From assembly GCA_018806985.1 (NCBI GenBank), contig JADANN010000361.1, positions 370,949 to 434,948 on the forward strand: a DNA stretch of 64,000 nt, written 5' to 3'. Of the stretch, positions 33,882-46,310 are shown in pieces. Within the stretch, counting starts at the first letter, position 1; each line of letters starts with the position of its first letter. The stretch comes from Angiostrongylus vasorum (taxonomy: Eukaryota; Nematoda; Chromadorea; Rhabditida; Metastrongylidae). The position numbers and the translations under genes were made by a program. The notes below the pieces were generated by a model. That model did not search any database and had not been told where the DNA came from. It was given only the letters and a program-made list of their open reading frames with translations.

Positions 33882-36800
33882 ATGCTCTCACTACTTTCGC
33901 TCATTATAGCATCAGGAACAGTATTACGCGCTGATACCGAGGTAGGTTTTGAGACTTGGAACATTTTCGTAACGCACAGTTAGGATCCTCCGATTTTCAA
34001 TTAACATTTACCTATGTTTTCATTAAATAGTTAACTTTGTGAGAATGAATTCTATAACCGTTTGTAGACTAGATGAGGCACTGGCTAAGACAGTAAGCTT
34101 GATATAGATCAAAGGTAAAGGCATTCACAATCCCCACCTATTTGTACTGGCTACTCCCTTGCGTCGCTTTTCTATCCAAAGAAACCTTTACAAAAGCAGC
34201 CCCAAATTCCGACGAAAATTTAAAAATGCTTGGATAGCTCTAACTAGGTCACATAATGCATAGGAATGGGAACCCACGTCGTATCCTGATCCACGAACCA
34301 ATGCCACACAATGTAACACAGCAACTGGCTCAACATTATGTGACCCGGACAGAATTCTCACAGATACTTGGCGCCAGGCGATCAACGATAACATCGCCAG
34401 GCAATCAGCAAGTGAGTGCCACTATTCGATGCTACCGGAACAGTCGTATTTTTTTATTTCACCAGTTTTATTCTCACCCTGTCTTTTTACAATATGTATG
34501 CGATGCTCAAACAAGCGTTTCTCGTGTTGAAACCCAGAACTGTGTTTTTATGCCAAACTTAATTGACATTAGCGCAGGAATCCACACTTCTACAACATTT
34601 GAAAATATGATATTGAACAACGGCCTATTTAACCATGGGTTTCCAGGTTTCCACTAAATCGAAGGATGAGTTTGAATAATGGTCTTGATTAGACAAATAT
34701 GTGGTGAATGTTAAATTTGGCAAATTTTACGCCTTTGTGTCCTGTTGAAGGAGACTGTTACGTAAAAATTGAACGTTGAGGTGGCTTTAGAATATCCGTC
34801 AGATTCTTCTGTGCAAATCATAGGAAGAAGTACGATGCTGTTTTACGCAATATTGAGCACAGTATAACTAACGTTTATAAGATGGATTTGGCTTTCTTCA
34901 GAGCCTGGGAAGCATTGCAGTGATGAGCGGTCTACTCAGCCAAATACTTTCATAACCCTAGCGCAAAATTCCAAGCCTACGTTCAAATCAAATAATAAAC
35001 AGCTCCATTAAAATGGACATCATCTTTTTCTATGACTTATTTTCTATGACATCTTATTAAGATAGAAGTGCCAAAAGAGTACAAATGCGTGAGGAATGTG
35101 CTCGTCCGAGGACAAAAAAAAGTAGCAGATCCTTTGATTACACAAGGTACTCTTCCCAGAGGTTTGCCGTAGAGATTTCTAAAGTTTTATGTTCCTGCTA
35201 GGGGGAGAGTAACTACTAATGCAACTCTTCTCTGTCAAGCTTTTTTTGCCAGAAGCGTGCCCAGTAGAGTACTTCGTATGCGCTTAAGTTTTCCACCAGG
35301 TGTTTTTTTATACGGCCACTGCCATTGCCTATATTATACTAACGCTTTTTAAGAGGCACTTTATGACGCTAACACAGAATAAGACGTTACCTCTAAATAC
35401 TCTGAGTGGAAGAGCAGTATCTATTCACAGCTTGAAGATGTATAACGAAGAACACTGGCTCTCATCGACAATGACCACTTGAAGGATATATACTGACGTA
35501 CAAAAAATTAGAATGCTTGCGGGTGAACAAATCATGAGTGAAATCGTTCTCTGAATAGTTTGATCGAAATTATAGGACAAAACGACTCTACGCTTACCAC
35601 ACTTCATATATCTTGTGAAATATTAAGCACAAATGGAGGGCTGGTAGTGAAACCGCATCTGGCATAAAGCCATGCCTAACGCAGGAGGAAGGGTTTCGTA
35701 TGGGGTGGGGCAATAGTTCCGATCTCAGGCCATTACTCTGGTGTAGATATATAAATGACTACCTTGCCATTTGCTCATAACAAGAGAAAATGGACAAATG
35801 TTTTCAGTTACCCAATGGACAACCAGAGTACATTAAGTTTGCCAGAGAGAAACCGAAAGAAAACTGGCTCCCTTCTCCTAACGTTCAAACAAACCTATCC
35901 GAAAATGGCTACATCACTATTTTTCCCTAGAACCAAGGAGCGAAAAACATGCTGTTCTATTGCCTCTTCCCTCACCCATCACAAATGAAAAGGTCATTTA
36001 TTGGAAATATGTTTCAAACAGCCACAGGTGTGTCCACAGGAAGTGAGAACAAGGACGAATCCCTTAAATACGCGAGGCCATTGACAATTTCGAATTGCGA
36101 TGATCTGTAGTTAATCGGAAAAGGTGTAGAGGAAAACCATGCACCTAAGCGGTAATTCTACCGATAATAAGGTCCCGTTTATCCCACTGTTTATTTTAAA
36201 AAAATAAGTGCAGCTATAAAACAATGTTTAAAAAGGGCCGGTCTAGAGATTGCGGTAACGGTGGTTGAAATACTACTGAGCACTCTCATAAGACACCCTG
36301 GTTCGTAATTGTTCTGTGCACAATGCGGAATTGCTTGCTTGAGTTCTGGTGCAGTTTACTTTATTTCTTGTAAAGCGATTAGGTGCGGACGAATTGGCTA
36401 AACGGGTAGACTACTGTGCATCCGTATAAAAGAACACCTAGTCGGCTAACTTGAACAGGATGCTCGACTATGCCCTCACAGAGCGCAAGTACAGCGAAGG
36501 GTATTTTGAAGTAAAAGTCACTATCCTCTTAGAGAAATCCAACACAACAGCGCGTATAAGTCTTGAAGCGGCCTGGATAAATACCAAAAGTCCAAAAATG
36601 AACCGCAAGGGTGGAGTGTCTTGTGATTGCGCATGACTCAGCGCCTTACTGATCCTTTGACCTGAGCCTGGCACAATCCCCCGCCCATGTAAGACTCTCT
36701 GTTCGACTGGTCTCCATTAAATATTTCTGAAGAACAAAAAAGGTGAGTGTCTAAAAAGAAGCTGTTTATTATACTGAATAAAATTGCTAAATAAAATTAG

Positions 36801-39800
36801 TGCCTAAGTTTTGTCTATTCACGGAAGTGTTTGACTGAGTGAATGCTTATCAGTTTGACCCTTCCAGGCTTTGAAGAAAGCGAATCCGCCGAAACGTCAA
36901 CTGTTGTTAATTAATAAATGCTTTAATAGCAATGAAGTGTTTGCTCATGAAGAAAGCATTGAATTATTGATCATAGAGGGTAGAAGAATGACGGTTCTGA
37001 GACTATAACGTAGTTGTTCAAAATCTAATATCGATTTTTATGCTTCAGCTTTCAACATGTACACCTCAGCCTTTGGTGCACTTCAAGGAAAGAAATAAGA
37101 AATGGTACAATTGAAAACCATTGCCATGGAGAAACAAATTCCTCCATGACAAAATTCTATCATTCTGAGAACTGCAAATCATTTTAAGGTATTTCGAGCA
37201 GCGGAATGGTTTCTGAAGAATTTCAAAGAAGATTTTTATTGAACTGCTCGAAAAGGAGAGAACAAGGGGGAAAAAATAGTGAATCACGGTGATAGCTGTA
37301 TGTTTCTAGTTCTCTCTACTTTTTGTATTCGTGGTCGTCATTGATATGGAGGGTCGAATGTTTCCGTGCTCTTTTTAGATAGTGATCAACGCCGAACGTT
37401 GACTTTGAACTATTTGGTAAACTTTTCCGACTTTCTAAGATTAATTCCCCACTGTAATGACTTCTCTAAGACTCAAACATATGGGTGGCCCCATGACTGC
37501 AAATGAAGAACTATACCATCCTTTTTAATGAAAAAAAGGCTTTCAAGAAATGTTTTCGTGCTTACGCATTGTCGAACATTGCGTAACTCTTCCGGTGTGC
37601 ACAGAATTCTTAGTCTTAGGTCACAATACGACGAAGAAGGAGAGTGTATTTATGGAGCAAAAGAAACGTAGAACGATTATACTCAACGACATTTTTGAGC
37701 CGCTCTCAGTTCCTACAGAACTTATGTTGCTTAGCGATCTCATTTCGGTCATAGTACTTAGAGAATGGCTTCACGCAGCAGCTCTTCTTCATTCGCAAAC
37801 ACTCATTCTTTCCTACTGGATCTATACCAATTTGCCGTTCTAAGTGATAATCGTCAATGACCGCCACTGTTTTCTATTCTTCATCACCAAACTCGCACCA
37901 GGCTCTCATCTTCAGTTCAGAGGTTTTAGTGGCAATTTTGCATCTTTTCGTAGACACATTTAATCCTATGTTCTACCAAAGTGTATTCTTTGAAATTGTG
38001 GAAATTCTCGCTGGTTTACGTCCAATTGTTGATTAACACAAAAAATTGCACCACCTCCCTGTTTTTTATTCTTACTTACTTGTATATTTGGAAGACCCGT
38101 TCTCACTGGTTATGCGAGTCCCAACATACTCTCCGTTTATCGGAGTTTCGCTGGTCTAGCCATTGTGGCTCCCTGGAGTCCAGAGATCAACTTGGCCAAA
38201 GTTTATCCCAGGTCGTCACAACCACAAGCAGTAGCAGCCCTTGTGGATCAGAGGGAGATTTGACACCTTGCGACTAGTTTGATACCAAGACAGTGATGGA
38301 TCGTGATGCTGGTTTACTTTTAACTGGGCTTCCTGATGGAAACGCCGGACTCCTTCTCAGGTTAGGAAACCCTGGCAGAGGGAAGAATACCCCCCACTAT
38401 ACACGGCAGCTAAACGCCTAGGAACACCTCCAAGCCACGATGAGGCGGTAAACCGTTGGGAGATTTTATCCTAACAGCTCAAATTGAATAATATTTAGAA
38501 AATATCCAGTGCAAAACCATCGATAGAAAATCTGCTCCCAAAAAGTGGCAAGCATAATGAATGCAAAGACTTAAAGATTTATGAAACCAGCACATCGCTT
38601 TTTTAGTAGATCAAACTTAAATTGTGCTGCCAACAACTTCTTTTTAGCTATAGAGGGCGTATAGTGGCATGATACAATGCGTTTTCATAGCTCGATCTAA
38701 ATCCTATTGGAAACCCTTTATGTAATGTCTGATTAATACCGCCAAGTTACCAACTAGGTACTAATCAACAACAAAAATCGTTTGGTGCACTTTTTTTCAA
38801 AGTTTTTAACCCAATAAATTTAAAGCGTATTCCGAAAACGGAAGCAGATAGAGCAGTGGTAGCTGTCCTGATTATTACGTGGACGACAGAACTTATCCAA
38901 GCGCTGGTGTGACTCTGTTCCTGGCTCACCGAGTCTGTCATCCCTACCGAAGCATGGAAATTGGCACCACAGTTGTCTACGATCACTCACTTAACTCCCT
39001 CTAGTCCAGATGGTAGTGTAAAACGTTCCATCGCCTTCGTGTATGGTAAATGTGAGGAATCGAATCAAATGCAAGAAGTGCTGGCATCCGCATGGATGTG
39101 ATGTCGGAGCAAGTATTAAATAAATAAAGAATTAAAATTCGAAGATGTGCAACTATATGGATTGATAAAGCGGAAAACAGCAAAAAATTATGTCATTAGC
39201 TGTGAAACAAAATTTTTGCTTTACAACGATCACTGGAGAACGATTATCCAAATCTTTGGTTGTTAACTGCGTTGTTAAGGGTTTTCGATCTGTCTGAATT
39301 GAAAGACTTCTTAATCACTTCTGTTTTCATTCCTATGGCTAACCGCGAAGAGTCTATTGGCTCTAACTTTTATTTAAGGCAGTGAAAGCATGGAGTTCAC
39401 TAGCATAATTGTGCGAAATGGTGATTTTCTTTTCAATTTAGGGTTGAAGAGTGTAGAATTCAATGCACCAGGGGTGCTGCTGAAAAATGCTGCGGAAGCA
39501 ATGATACCGAAATAAGAATATTTGTGCTTCTTGCAAGAAGAATCAACACCACGTCAAATCAAGTTATTACTAGCGATGATTTGGTGAGTGGCCCATCTTT
39601 CCTTCACTGTTTAGCTTAGCGTGTAACTTTTACTTCATCTTTTTTTCAAGACCACATTCGGAGACGGGCTAAGAGAGGCGTACGGTCTTGACGCCGAGCA
39701 ATGTAGGAACTATATTCTCATCCTTGGAGTTGAGCTCGCGAAGGAAATTTACGTATGGGTGTGTGGCTTATTTTTCTTGTAATTAATTTTTTTTCCATAA

Positions 39801-42800
39801 CTATAATCGTGCTGTTATTGTGCCACAGGTGATTCCTCCAAAGCTGCTGATTTAATTGATATGTGTAAAAAAATTGACTTCACCATAAAAAAACCTCAAA
39901 TGACATTGTTTCTCACGAATTTCTTAGTAAAAATAAATATCACATAATTTTTTTCACTTTCATGAAACTTTCATGTTCTTTCTAGAGCATCGATTTCTGC
40001 TGCTGGATAACGCATTCATCAACTGAGTTTGAAAACATTTCGCAGCTAATTATTCAAGCTGCATCTGACCTCTGATCTTGTTCATCTAGTTGTAGAGTTA
40101 CAACTCACAGATAAATGATAGGATGATAAAGCTTTTGGATTATCAATCCTTAAGGGATCCCTCTGGATTCGACTCCATCAAACATCACTAGAAGTGACTC
40201 ATTAATATCTACTCTGTGCAAGGACTTTTTGTGGATTATGGACGTATTCCATCAGTGGTGCTATAGTTGCAGACAAATCTGGTATCAATTTGTTCACTCC
40301 CGAAGGATGGAGAGCTCGGTGAGCCCTGAGCGCGGGATTGCAAGTCCACCTGTATATTTCAGGACACTTCTACGCACTACTCTACACGTGGCCGTTCACA
40401 GCCTGTAGAAAAATCCATAATTCATTTCTTGACCACTGTTTGAACATTTCTTGAAAGAAGTACTTCTTCAAATAAAAATATTGCGCACACTTCTTCGTCA
40501 CTAATAACAATCACCGTTGGAAGTGATGGGAATCCTTTCTGCTAGTTACGTAAAGTTGAGTTTAGAAGTTAGGCGACGCTCAGACTAGTTTTCTCTGGGT
40601 CCTCACTATACCAATCTTTTAGCGTGCTTCTGAAGAAAAACCAGAAATACTCTAGTACTAGCAAAAATAGAGATGAAAAGTTTGAAGACCTTCATCCTTG
40701 ATGTGGCGAGGAAACGAATGGAAGGCAAAAATTGCTGGAACCCACACAACAAGTGGTGCTGGTCCGAGAGAATAAATAAATAAAAAAAAATGTGCGATTA
40801 GAAATCTTAAAGATACTAGCTTAGCAGTCGAATAGATGAAGGTTATTGCATTTCAGACGGGATCTGACGTGGCATTCCCAGAGGGTCGCATGAATATGTC
40901 CGTAAATCTACGTAAGAATATGTTTCTGGAAAAGAATTACATGGAAGGACTGAATAAAATAGTTGATGAAATTGGCGATGTGCTGGTCGATCCCATTCAA
41001 GTAGGTTTGTAGAATGAGATAACTGTTCTCCTATTTATTACATGGGAAACAAGTGAATAAATGTAATGAACGAAACTCTTAATGCAAACTGGAACCTGTG
41101 CTTTAGTAACTGACCTGTTATTGATTCTGGCTTGTTGAAGTTTTAATCTATAGAGCAACACTGCGGAAAGCGGAACTCGAAAAGAGAAGGGAAATTAAAA
41201 AAGGAATAGTGGCAGCAAGAAGTTGCTGTATGATCGCCAGCGATATTGGTTTAACTTCAGCATGCTTCCTTGTTGTTGACATTACCATGCAACATAGACA
41301 CTTCGTATTCATTTAGGATTCCTCTACAGCTATAAGTGTCAGCGATGGGATATTCAATTTCACTGTGAGCACGCCCATTGAAAATACGACTGCTTCTTTA
41401 AGAGAGACGTTTTCAACACCCACGTGAGTAATGTGCACGTTTCAAAAATATGCTTTACATAATCTTTTGACTTCTCAAATCGGCTTATTGGCACTTAAAA
41501 TAAAGTCTTTTGAAACCAAGCACTCTTGAGCATCAGATTCAAATAAGTTCTAAACGTCTCTGAAAGTTTCCACATATCCGCAACTAGTGCTATGTGCAGA
41601 CCAATATTCCACGACCGGACGACTTCCTGCTACTCAAAGCGATTTAATACATTTACTGAAGAAAACGTAGAGAGACAACAATATTATGCTTGGAGTAATC
41701 TGTCTAAGAAAACGTCGTTCAGCTCAACTACTCAACTGTGTTATAATCACAATGTGGAACTTTTATGTACTACCCACCATTTTTTCACTACTGAGTATTA
41801 CATGAAATACAATCACAATGATGCTGAGATATTTGCAAAATTTAATCTTTTCCGGTGACCCACGTGTTAGGGCATAGCGCCACTAAGGCTCTCGTCCCTG
41901 CCTTTCTATAAGCCAGTCTTTTTACCTTAACGGTGCCATCAGCAATCACTGTTCGGTGGGAATGATCTGGGAGGAATAAATTGGAATCAAACATAGTTAA
42001 TTATTATCATTGTGCTATGAACTTCTTTTTAAGAGAACGTTCACTATCGGCAACACTGATGACACGAAACATTTTTCTTGCCATTCCTTATTCTTACTTA
42101 GACAGCTAAAGCTGATATGACAGTATCTCGTCGAATCTCTTCATAGAAGCACTACTGTAGGTAATAATTATTTTCGCTGACACAAAGGAGTATCACACTG
42201 TATAGGCATAGCCTTCCTTGAACTTCTAGTTTATCGATAATATTGTCTCACTCAAAAGATTCCATGAAGCAGATGTGGTGGCGGAAGATGTCAACGAAGG
42301 AGCTAAAAGAGACATAATTTATAAGATGTGCTCTTAACGAAATGTAACGAGTACTGTTAGGCGAAATATCAATTATGCCATGACGAGCGGTTCAGCACAC
42401 TTATAGTGGGATGATATGCTAATCCGAGGAAATATCTACAGGAAAGTTCGGCAAACGTGCCGTAGCTCTTCAGAACCTCTTAGAAAGTGTTCACTGAGGT
42501 ATCATCAAGGGATAAAAATCTAATAGCCAGTGTTTTGTGTGTGAAAAAACAATAACTGAGATCTAGAAAGTACCTCATAAACGAATATGGGATTTCGTAT
42601 TCACTATGCATATTGTTATTATACACTCATTTATCGTGCTTTACTGTGCTTGCATAAATAGTCACTGTATCGCATGCATGTTAGTTCAGTAGTGTCTGGT
42701 GAATGAAATATGAAACGCGGACCAGGATTGTTTCCAAGATCAGTGTCTCACTGCGTCGGGATCTGAAAAGTTATCCTTGGATTTCTTTTCAAGGTTTCAA

Positions 42801-43278
42801 AACAGAACTCCTTTAAATAATTATACGAACTTCTTCACAAAAAAAAATAGAAATAATGACAAACGGAAGAGAAACGCGTTGATATAATGTCCTGCGAACG
42901 TGGAAAATTCATTGAGCAGCTCTGACCCGCAACGAAAAGGAATAGAGCCTTTAAAATTTACATTCTGAAGCCACTGCATGATTAACGGGCTAGGTGACTA
43001 TGCTGTTTACTATCGTACATATTTTACGATAAAAGGAACGAGTAGCTTATGGTTTTTAGCATTTTCAAATGTGAAAAAAGATCTGGTGGAAATTGTTCTT
43101 ATGCTTTGCATGTAAGAAATAACAAATATCTTTTAGGTGGATGTATGTCGTCATGACTATGTGTGTGTTCATCTCAAGCGTTTCTTTAGTGTTTTTGACT
43201 GTGATTATACGGAAGAACAACAAATTCAGGGAAATCCTACAGCGCCCGATTGAAAGTTCAAATTATTCATTTGTGTAA
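33882..43278 (+). CDS. MOLO1-domain type I membrane protein
   Basis: Seven exons: 33882-33941, 34264-34411, 39442-39583, 39651-39752, 40857-41000, 41317-41423 and 43137-43278, giving about 280 residues. Exon 1 is a signal peptide (MLSLLSLIIASGTVLRADTE). Exon 2 carries the family hallmark SYPDPRTNATQC, then GSTLCDPDRILTDTWRQAIN. Exon 3 is Cys-rich (CRIQCTRGAAEKCC) with the strand EIRIFVLLARRI. Exon 4 is DGLREAYGLDAEQC then ILILGVELAKEIY. Exon 5 is a FLEKNYMEGLNKIVDEIGD helix. Exon 7 holds the transmembrane segment (YVVMTMCVFISSVSLVFL) and a 20-residue basic tail. In C. elegans the founding MOLO-1 is an auxiliary subunit that enhances levamisole-type acetylcholine receptors. Whether this paralogue does so is unknown. 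All junction phases agree except exon 2 to 3: the GTGAGT donor leaves phase 1, while acceptor 39441 needs phase 2. A downstream AG (39449) or a missed micro-exon would fix this. A GTAAGT overlaps the stop codon, so a longer isoform is possible. Confidence 0.82.
34870..35070 (-). mobile_element. PLE terminal remnant in MOLO1 intron 2
   Basis: Minus-strand version of the PLE end: reverse complement of TTCTTCAGAGCCTGGGAAGC and CCAAATACTTTCATAACCC. It pairs in inverted orientation with the plus-strand PLE end at 36.15-36.93 kb, outlining an old 2-kb PLE inside the intron. Confidence 0.5.
35075..36145. other. intron 2 sequence, nothing recognised
   Basis: This is where the RT of the outlined PLE would lie, but I see no RT motif. 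It is presumably decayed or deleted. Confidence 0.35.
36150..36935 (+). pseudogene. PLE endonuclease and 3'-end relic in MOLO1 intron 2
   Basis: Plus-strand pieces align with the PLE endonuclease: CTTTATTTCTTGTAAAGCGA for the YLISC region, CGTATAAAAGAACACCTAG, and a frame (36451-36636) with YFEVKVTILLEKSNTTARIS and AAWINTKSPKMNRKG. It ends in a hammerhead-like core at 36871-36898. Confidence 0.7.
36869..36903 (+). ncRNA. hammerhead-like motif, PLE terminus
   Basis: TTGAAGA (36871-36877) replaces CTGAAGA. Stem II can form GCG/CGC, GAAAC and the GTC triplet are intact, but the stem I complement is AACT rather than AGCT. Likely weakened. Confidence 0.4.
36940..38085. other. intron 2 sequence, nothing firm
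   Basis: A 97-codon plus-strand frame at 37550-37843 has no domain or splice support. No repeat match was found. Confidence 0.35.
38090..38465 (-). repeat. repeat X copy
   Basis: Full-length inverse copy: TGGCTCCCTGGAGTCCAGA, TCAGAGGGAGATTTGACACC, TTTACTTTTAACTGGGCTTC and CCAAGCCACGATGAGGCGG at the far end. Confidence 0.7.
38848..39135 (+). repeat. SINE family B copy
   Basis: Head CAGATAGAGCAGTGGTAGCT, then TGTTCCTGGCTCACCGAGTC, then the tail GAATCGAATCAAATGCAAGA, AGTGCTGGCATCCGCATGG and a TAAATAAATAAAG end. It lies 300 bases before MOLO1 exon 3. Confidence 0.65.
40140..40375 (-). repeat. SINE family A, diverged copy
   Basis: On the minus strand GGGCTCACCGAGCTCTCCAT, GAACAAATTGATACCAGATT and GGATTGATAATCC can be aligned with other copies. 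It sits in MOLO1 intron 4. Confidence 0.55.
41815..41960. repeat. fold-back family fragment
   Basis: GATGCTGAGATATTTGCAAA and TTTTCCGGTGACCCACGTG resemble the left arm of the hairpin elements at 27.46 and 52.59 kb, and TGCCATCAGCAATCACTG resembles the loop region. It is a single diverged arm in MOLO1 intron 6. Confidence 0.45.
41965..43130. other. MOLO1 intron 6 remainder
   Basis: Nothing recognisable between the fold-back scrap and the last exon. Confidence 0.4.
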
Positions 43279-43411
43279 GTTTTCCATTAGTTGCAATACT
43301 TCGTTTAAATGTTTGGCGAATTCGAATCAATAAGCTAGAGTGAGACTAATGTGATAGTTAAATTATGCTTACTCTCGGCTTATAACAGTCCCTAAATGGG
43401 GGTGAGATCGC

Positions 43412-43510
43412 GGCGGTGTAACGCAGCGGTTAGGGATTGCAATGTACACGTCGTCGTTCATTCGGGCGCGCACCAGGGCCTAGCAAGCGTTCCATCCATT
43501 CGCCTGTATA
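43412..43510 (+). repeat. tRNA-like SINE head joined to the RTE 3' end
   Basis: CGGTGTAACGCAGCGGTTAG has a box A form and is followed by a possible weak box B near CGTTCATTCGGGC. It abuts the RTE 3' end directly. It may be a separate SINE head of another subfamily. Confidence 0.35.
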
Positions 43511-43689
43511 CCCTCTCGTCCCACTGATTGTCGATTGACTGGAACGCTCGCCAGTAAATCTTCCAATTTCCCCGTCCCGCATAAGGGGGGCCCAGTGGGT
43601 TCTGCTTGCTTTAGGGGTTCGTTGCGCAACACACCTTTCTTCTAGGCTTTTCGTTAAAGCTCTGACCATCGGGTCAGTGGTGTTCCCTG

Positions 43690-45463
43690 CAGCACGTTTG
43701 AAATCCTGAGGAATCTAGTCACCAATGGCTCTTGACCACTGTCTGTCGCTTAGAGATTTTATGTTTCCGGCCCATATCATCTTCGACACTTGGCATATAA
43801 ACGACGTCTTTGATTTTCGATCACTGACGTAGACAGAAGCTTCAGATCATTTCCTTCATCTGCGTGGTAATGGACACTCTTAGGATCGTCCTTTCGACGG
43901 CGCATTTAATAACACTAAATGATCTTCATCCTCCTTACGCAGCCGCCAGGTTTCTGACGCATACGTTTAGGCAGGAAGTATCGTGGAATAAAAAGGGTGG
44001 GCACGGAACCTGGCGTTACTTGTTCTCTTCACTACATCCTCGATACTCTCGAAAGCTCCCCAAGCCCGTCGTTTCCTCTTGCTCAACTGTGAAGCTAAAC
44101 TGTTCAATATGTCGTTATCTCTACCTAGATAGACGTAAGTTGAACATTCGGAGATATCCATTCCTTCGAGCTTGAATGTGGCACGACGTAGCCATTCCGT
44201 TCCTGACCAACTTCCTTCTTGTAAGACTTAGCCGAACGCCAATCTATCCACAGGCTTTGTCAAAATGGGCAAGCATTCTTCCCGATTGGGTAGTGTTCTC
44301 TGTTATAATAACGATGCCACCAGCAAAGCGAAGATGGTGTAATTGCCGACCACCGATTTTCACTCCCGTGTTGTCACATTCGTGTTCGCTTGACGTTATT
44401 GGGCGTCATTGTAAAGAATTTCGACGGAATGATACCTCAGTGCCTAACCATTGTTTAGCTCTTATACAGCTAACAAAGAAACCTTAAATACTCAGCAGGG
44501 ACCCCTGGCTGTCCAGTGCTTCCATGACTGCTTCTGCTTCAACTGAGTCTTAACCTGTCTTTAAATCGATGAAAGTGAGATAAAGCTACCTGTAGTAGTC
44601 TCGCGATACATAAATGATTCTTGTTATCGTGTGGATGTAGTCCGTCATAATGAATTTTTTTCGAAACTTCTTGTTCACACGACTACCCTTCGTCCAGTGT
44701 TCTGTCAATCCTGTTTAGGACGACTCAAGCAAAGTGTTTGTAGACGAGATAGTAGATTGCGCGATAGTTCCCGATATTATGGAGGAAACCCTTCTTGAGA
44801 AAAAAACACGGCCTTGCTAATCTTCTGCTCATCTTCAGCTGATCAGTTAACGTGTGAAGATATGTGAAGAGCCGCGCCAGTGTGTTGATAAAGACGCGCG
44901 GAAAGTTATTCAGGTGTTCAGATCTTATCCTCCCCAGACCTGGTGTTGTTCGATTCTTCAGCGATGAAATACCATATCAGATTTCGAAAGACAAAACTGG
45001 TGGAACGACATATCCACCCTCCATCACTTCGCATGAGGGCAAGATAGGCGTGGCAACTGAAGAGATCCGAGTGGTAACCGTGAATGTTTTTTTTTGCATT
45101 GCTTTCTGGACGCTGTAACTATTCGGTCTGGGCATCGAAATGCAACCATTTCGGTTTTGTAGTTGGAGACGTTTCAGTGGCCTTTGTACATGCTTTTTTC
45201 AAGTTTCAGCGATCGCATTCTTCTTCTGCTATTCTCTCATCAAGATCTTCGACTGTCGCCTGCCTGGATTGTTTTGCAGGTTAGGACATGAGTTGGCTAT
45301 TGCCTGTGGCTCGCTTGATTCCACGCTTGCGAACCAGCTCAAGTGTTTCTGGAGATAAGGCTCTCTTGTTGACCTTCGAATTATCAGTCAGTATAGTAGT
45401 CACGATGAACTGAGAGAGCCGCTCAGCCAGCTTGTTCCAGTCCATTCGTGGCTCCCCATGCAA
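43690..45463 (-). pseudogene. RTE reverse transcriptase, decayed
   Basis: Recognisable minus-strand pieces: NSKVNKRALSPETLELVRKR (45281-45463) for the linker start, and ISECSTYVYLGRDNDILNSL with SQLSKRKRRAWGAFESIEDV and KRTSNARFRAHPFYST (43967-44161) for the C-terminal region. The catalytic box lies around 44320 but is not in a continuous frame. Inactive. Confidence 0.7.
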
Positions 45464-45479
45464 AACTCTTCAGACCTTC

Positions 45480-46310
45480 TTTTGGGTTCAATCTTAGCGT
45501 TTAAAACTCCAATGGTCGCAAACCTCGCAGAATGTATGGATTTCTCTGCAGAACTTCTTAAAGTCAACACAGTTGATATCGGAGCGTAAACGACAAAGAA
45601 TGAATTGAATAAGTCCCAATTTATTGTGGTTTTAGGACTTCGCTTTTTGAACTTAGCGGCTTTTTTCTCCTTTCCGCAAGAAATTATATCTTGCGCGAAG
45701 GAAGCGGTGGTCCGATTCCGTATAGGATTTTGGGACAACAGCGACATCGTTAGGGCCAAACCTTTGATTTAGTATGATGTGGTCTATTTCGCTATGGCGC
45801 TCTCCACTGGGAAACTCCCACGTCGGGCGTTGAGGGTGAGACTTCTGGAGTTGCGAGTTACCACAAATGGCCTTGGTCGTCATGATAAACTCAGACTGTA
45901 GCTCACTCTGCTCGCTCGATTCTAGTCCTTGGGTCCTGTTGTGATGTTTTTCAGACGTTCCTCTTGTTCAGCATTAATATTTCCAGTGATGACCTTGAAC
46001 AATGCATAGTCTTCTCTGTAGAACTCCTCTAAGTCCAGACAGAATGCTTCGACTTCGTCTTCGTCATAGCTTGATTCAGTGCGTAAACGACTGAAATTGT
46101 CCAGGCCGGTCATCATCCACGTCTCTACATTAATAAATGTCTAATTTGGGTTGTAAGCTGTCCGAATGAATCGATGTTCATGGACAAACTCGTGTTGACG
46201 AGAACGCCGACGCCGCCGATCGCGTGTTCCGAGAAACAGTTCTTCTCCGATGTCATAGACGGCATTGAATTGGTGGCGTCGTCTCGTCTTAGCCAGCCTG
46301 ACGACGTCTA
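45480..46310 (-). pseudogene. RTE endonuclease, decayed
   Basis: Minus-strand pieces are SYDEDEVEAFCLDLEEFYRE with VITGNINAEQEERLKN (45922-46116), where intact elements have GDFNAK, and TWEFPSGERHSEIDHIILNQ, then RFGPNDVAVVPKSYTESDHR (45653-45883), the conserved C-terminal SDH motif of this nuclease fold. Frames are disjoint. Confidence 0.75.

Noticed and set aside
37550..37843. 97-codon plus-strand frame in MOLO1 intron 2
   Set aside because: No acceptor, donor or domain support. Its length is within chance for this base composition.
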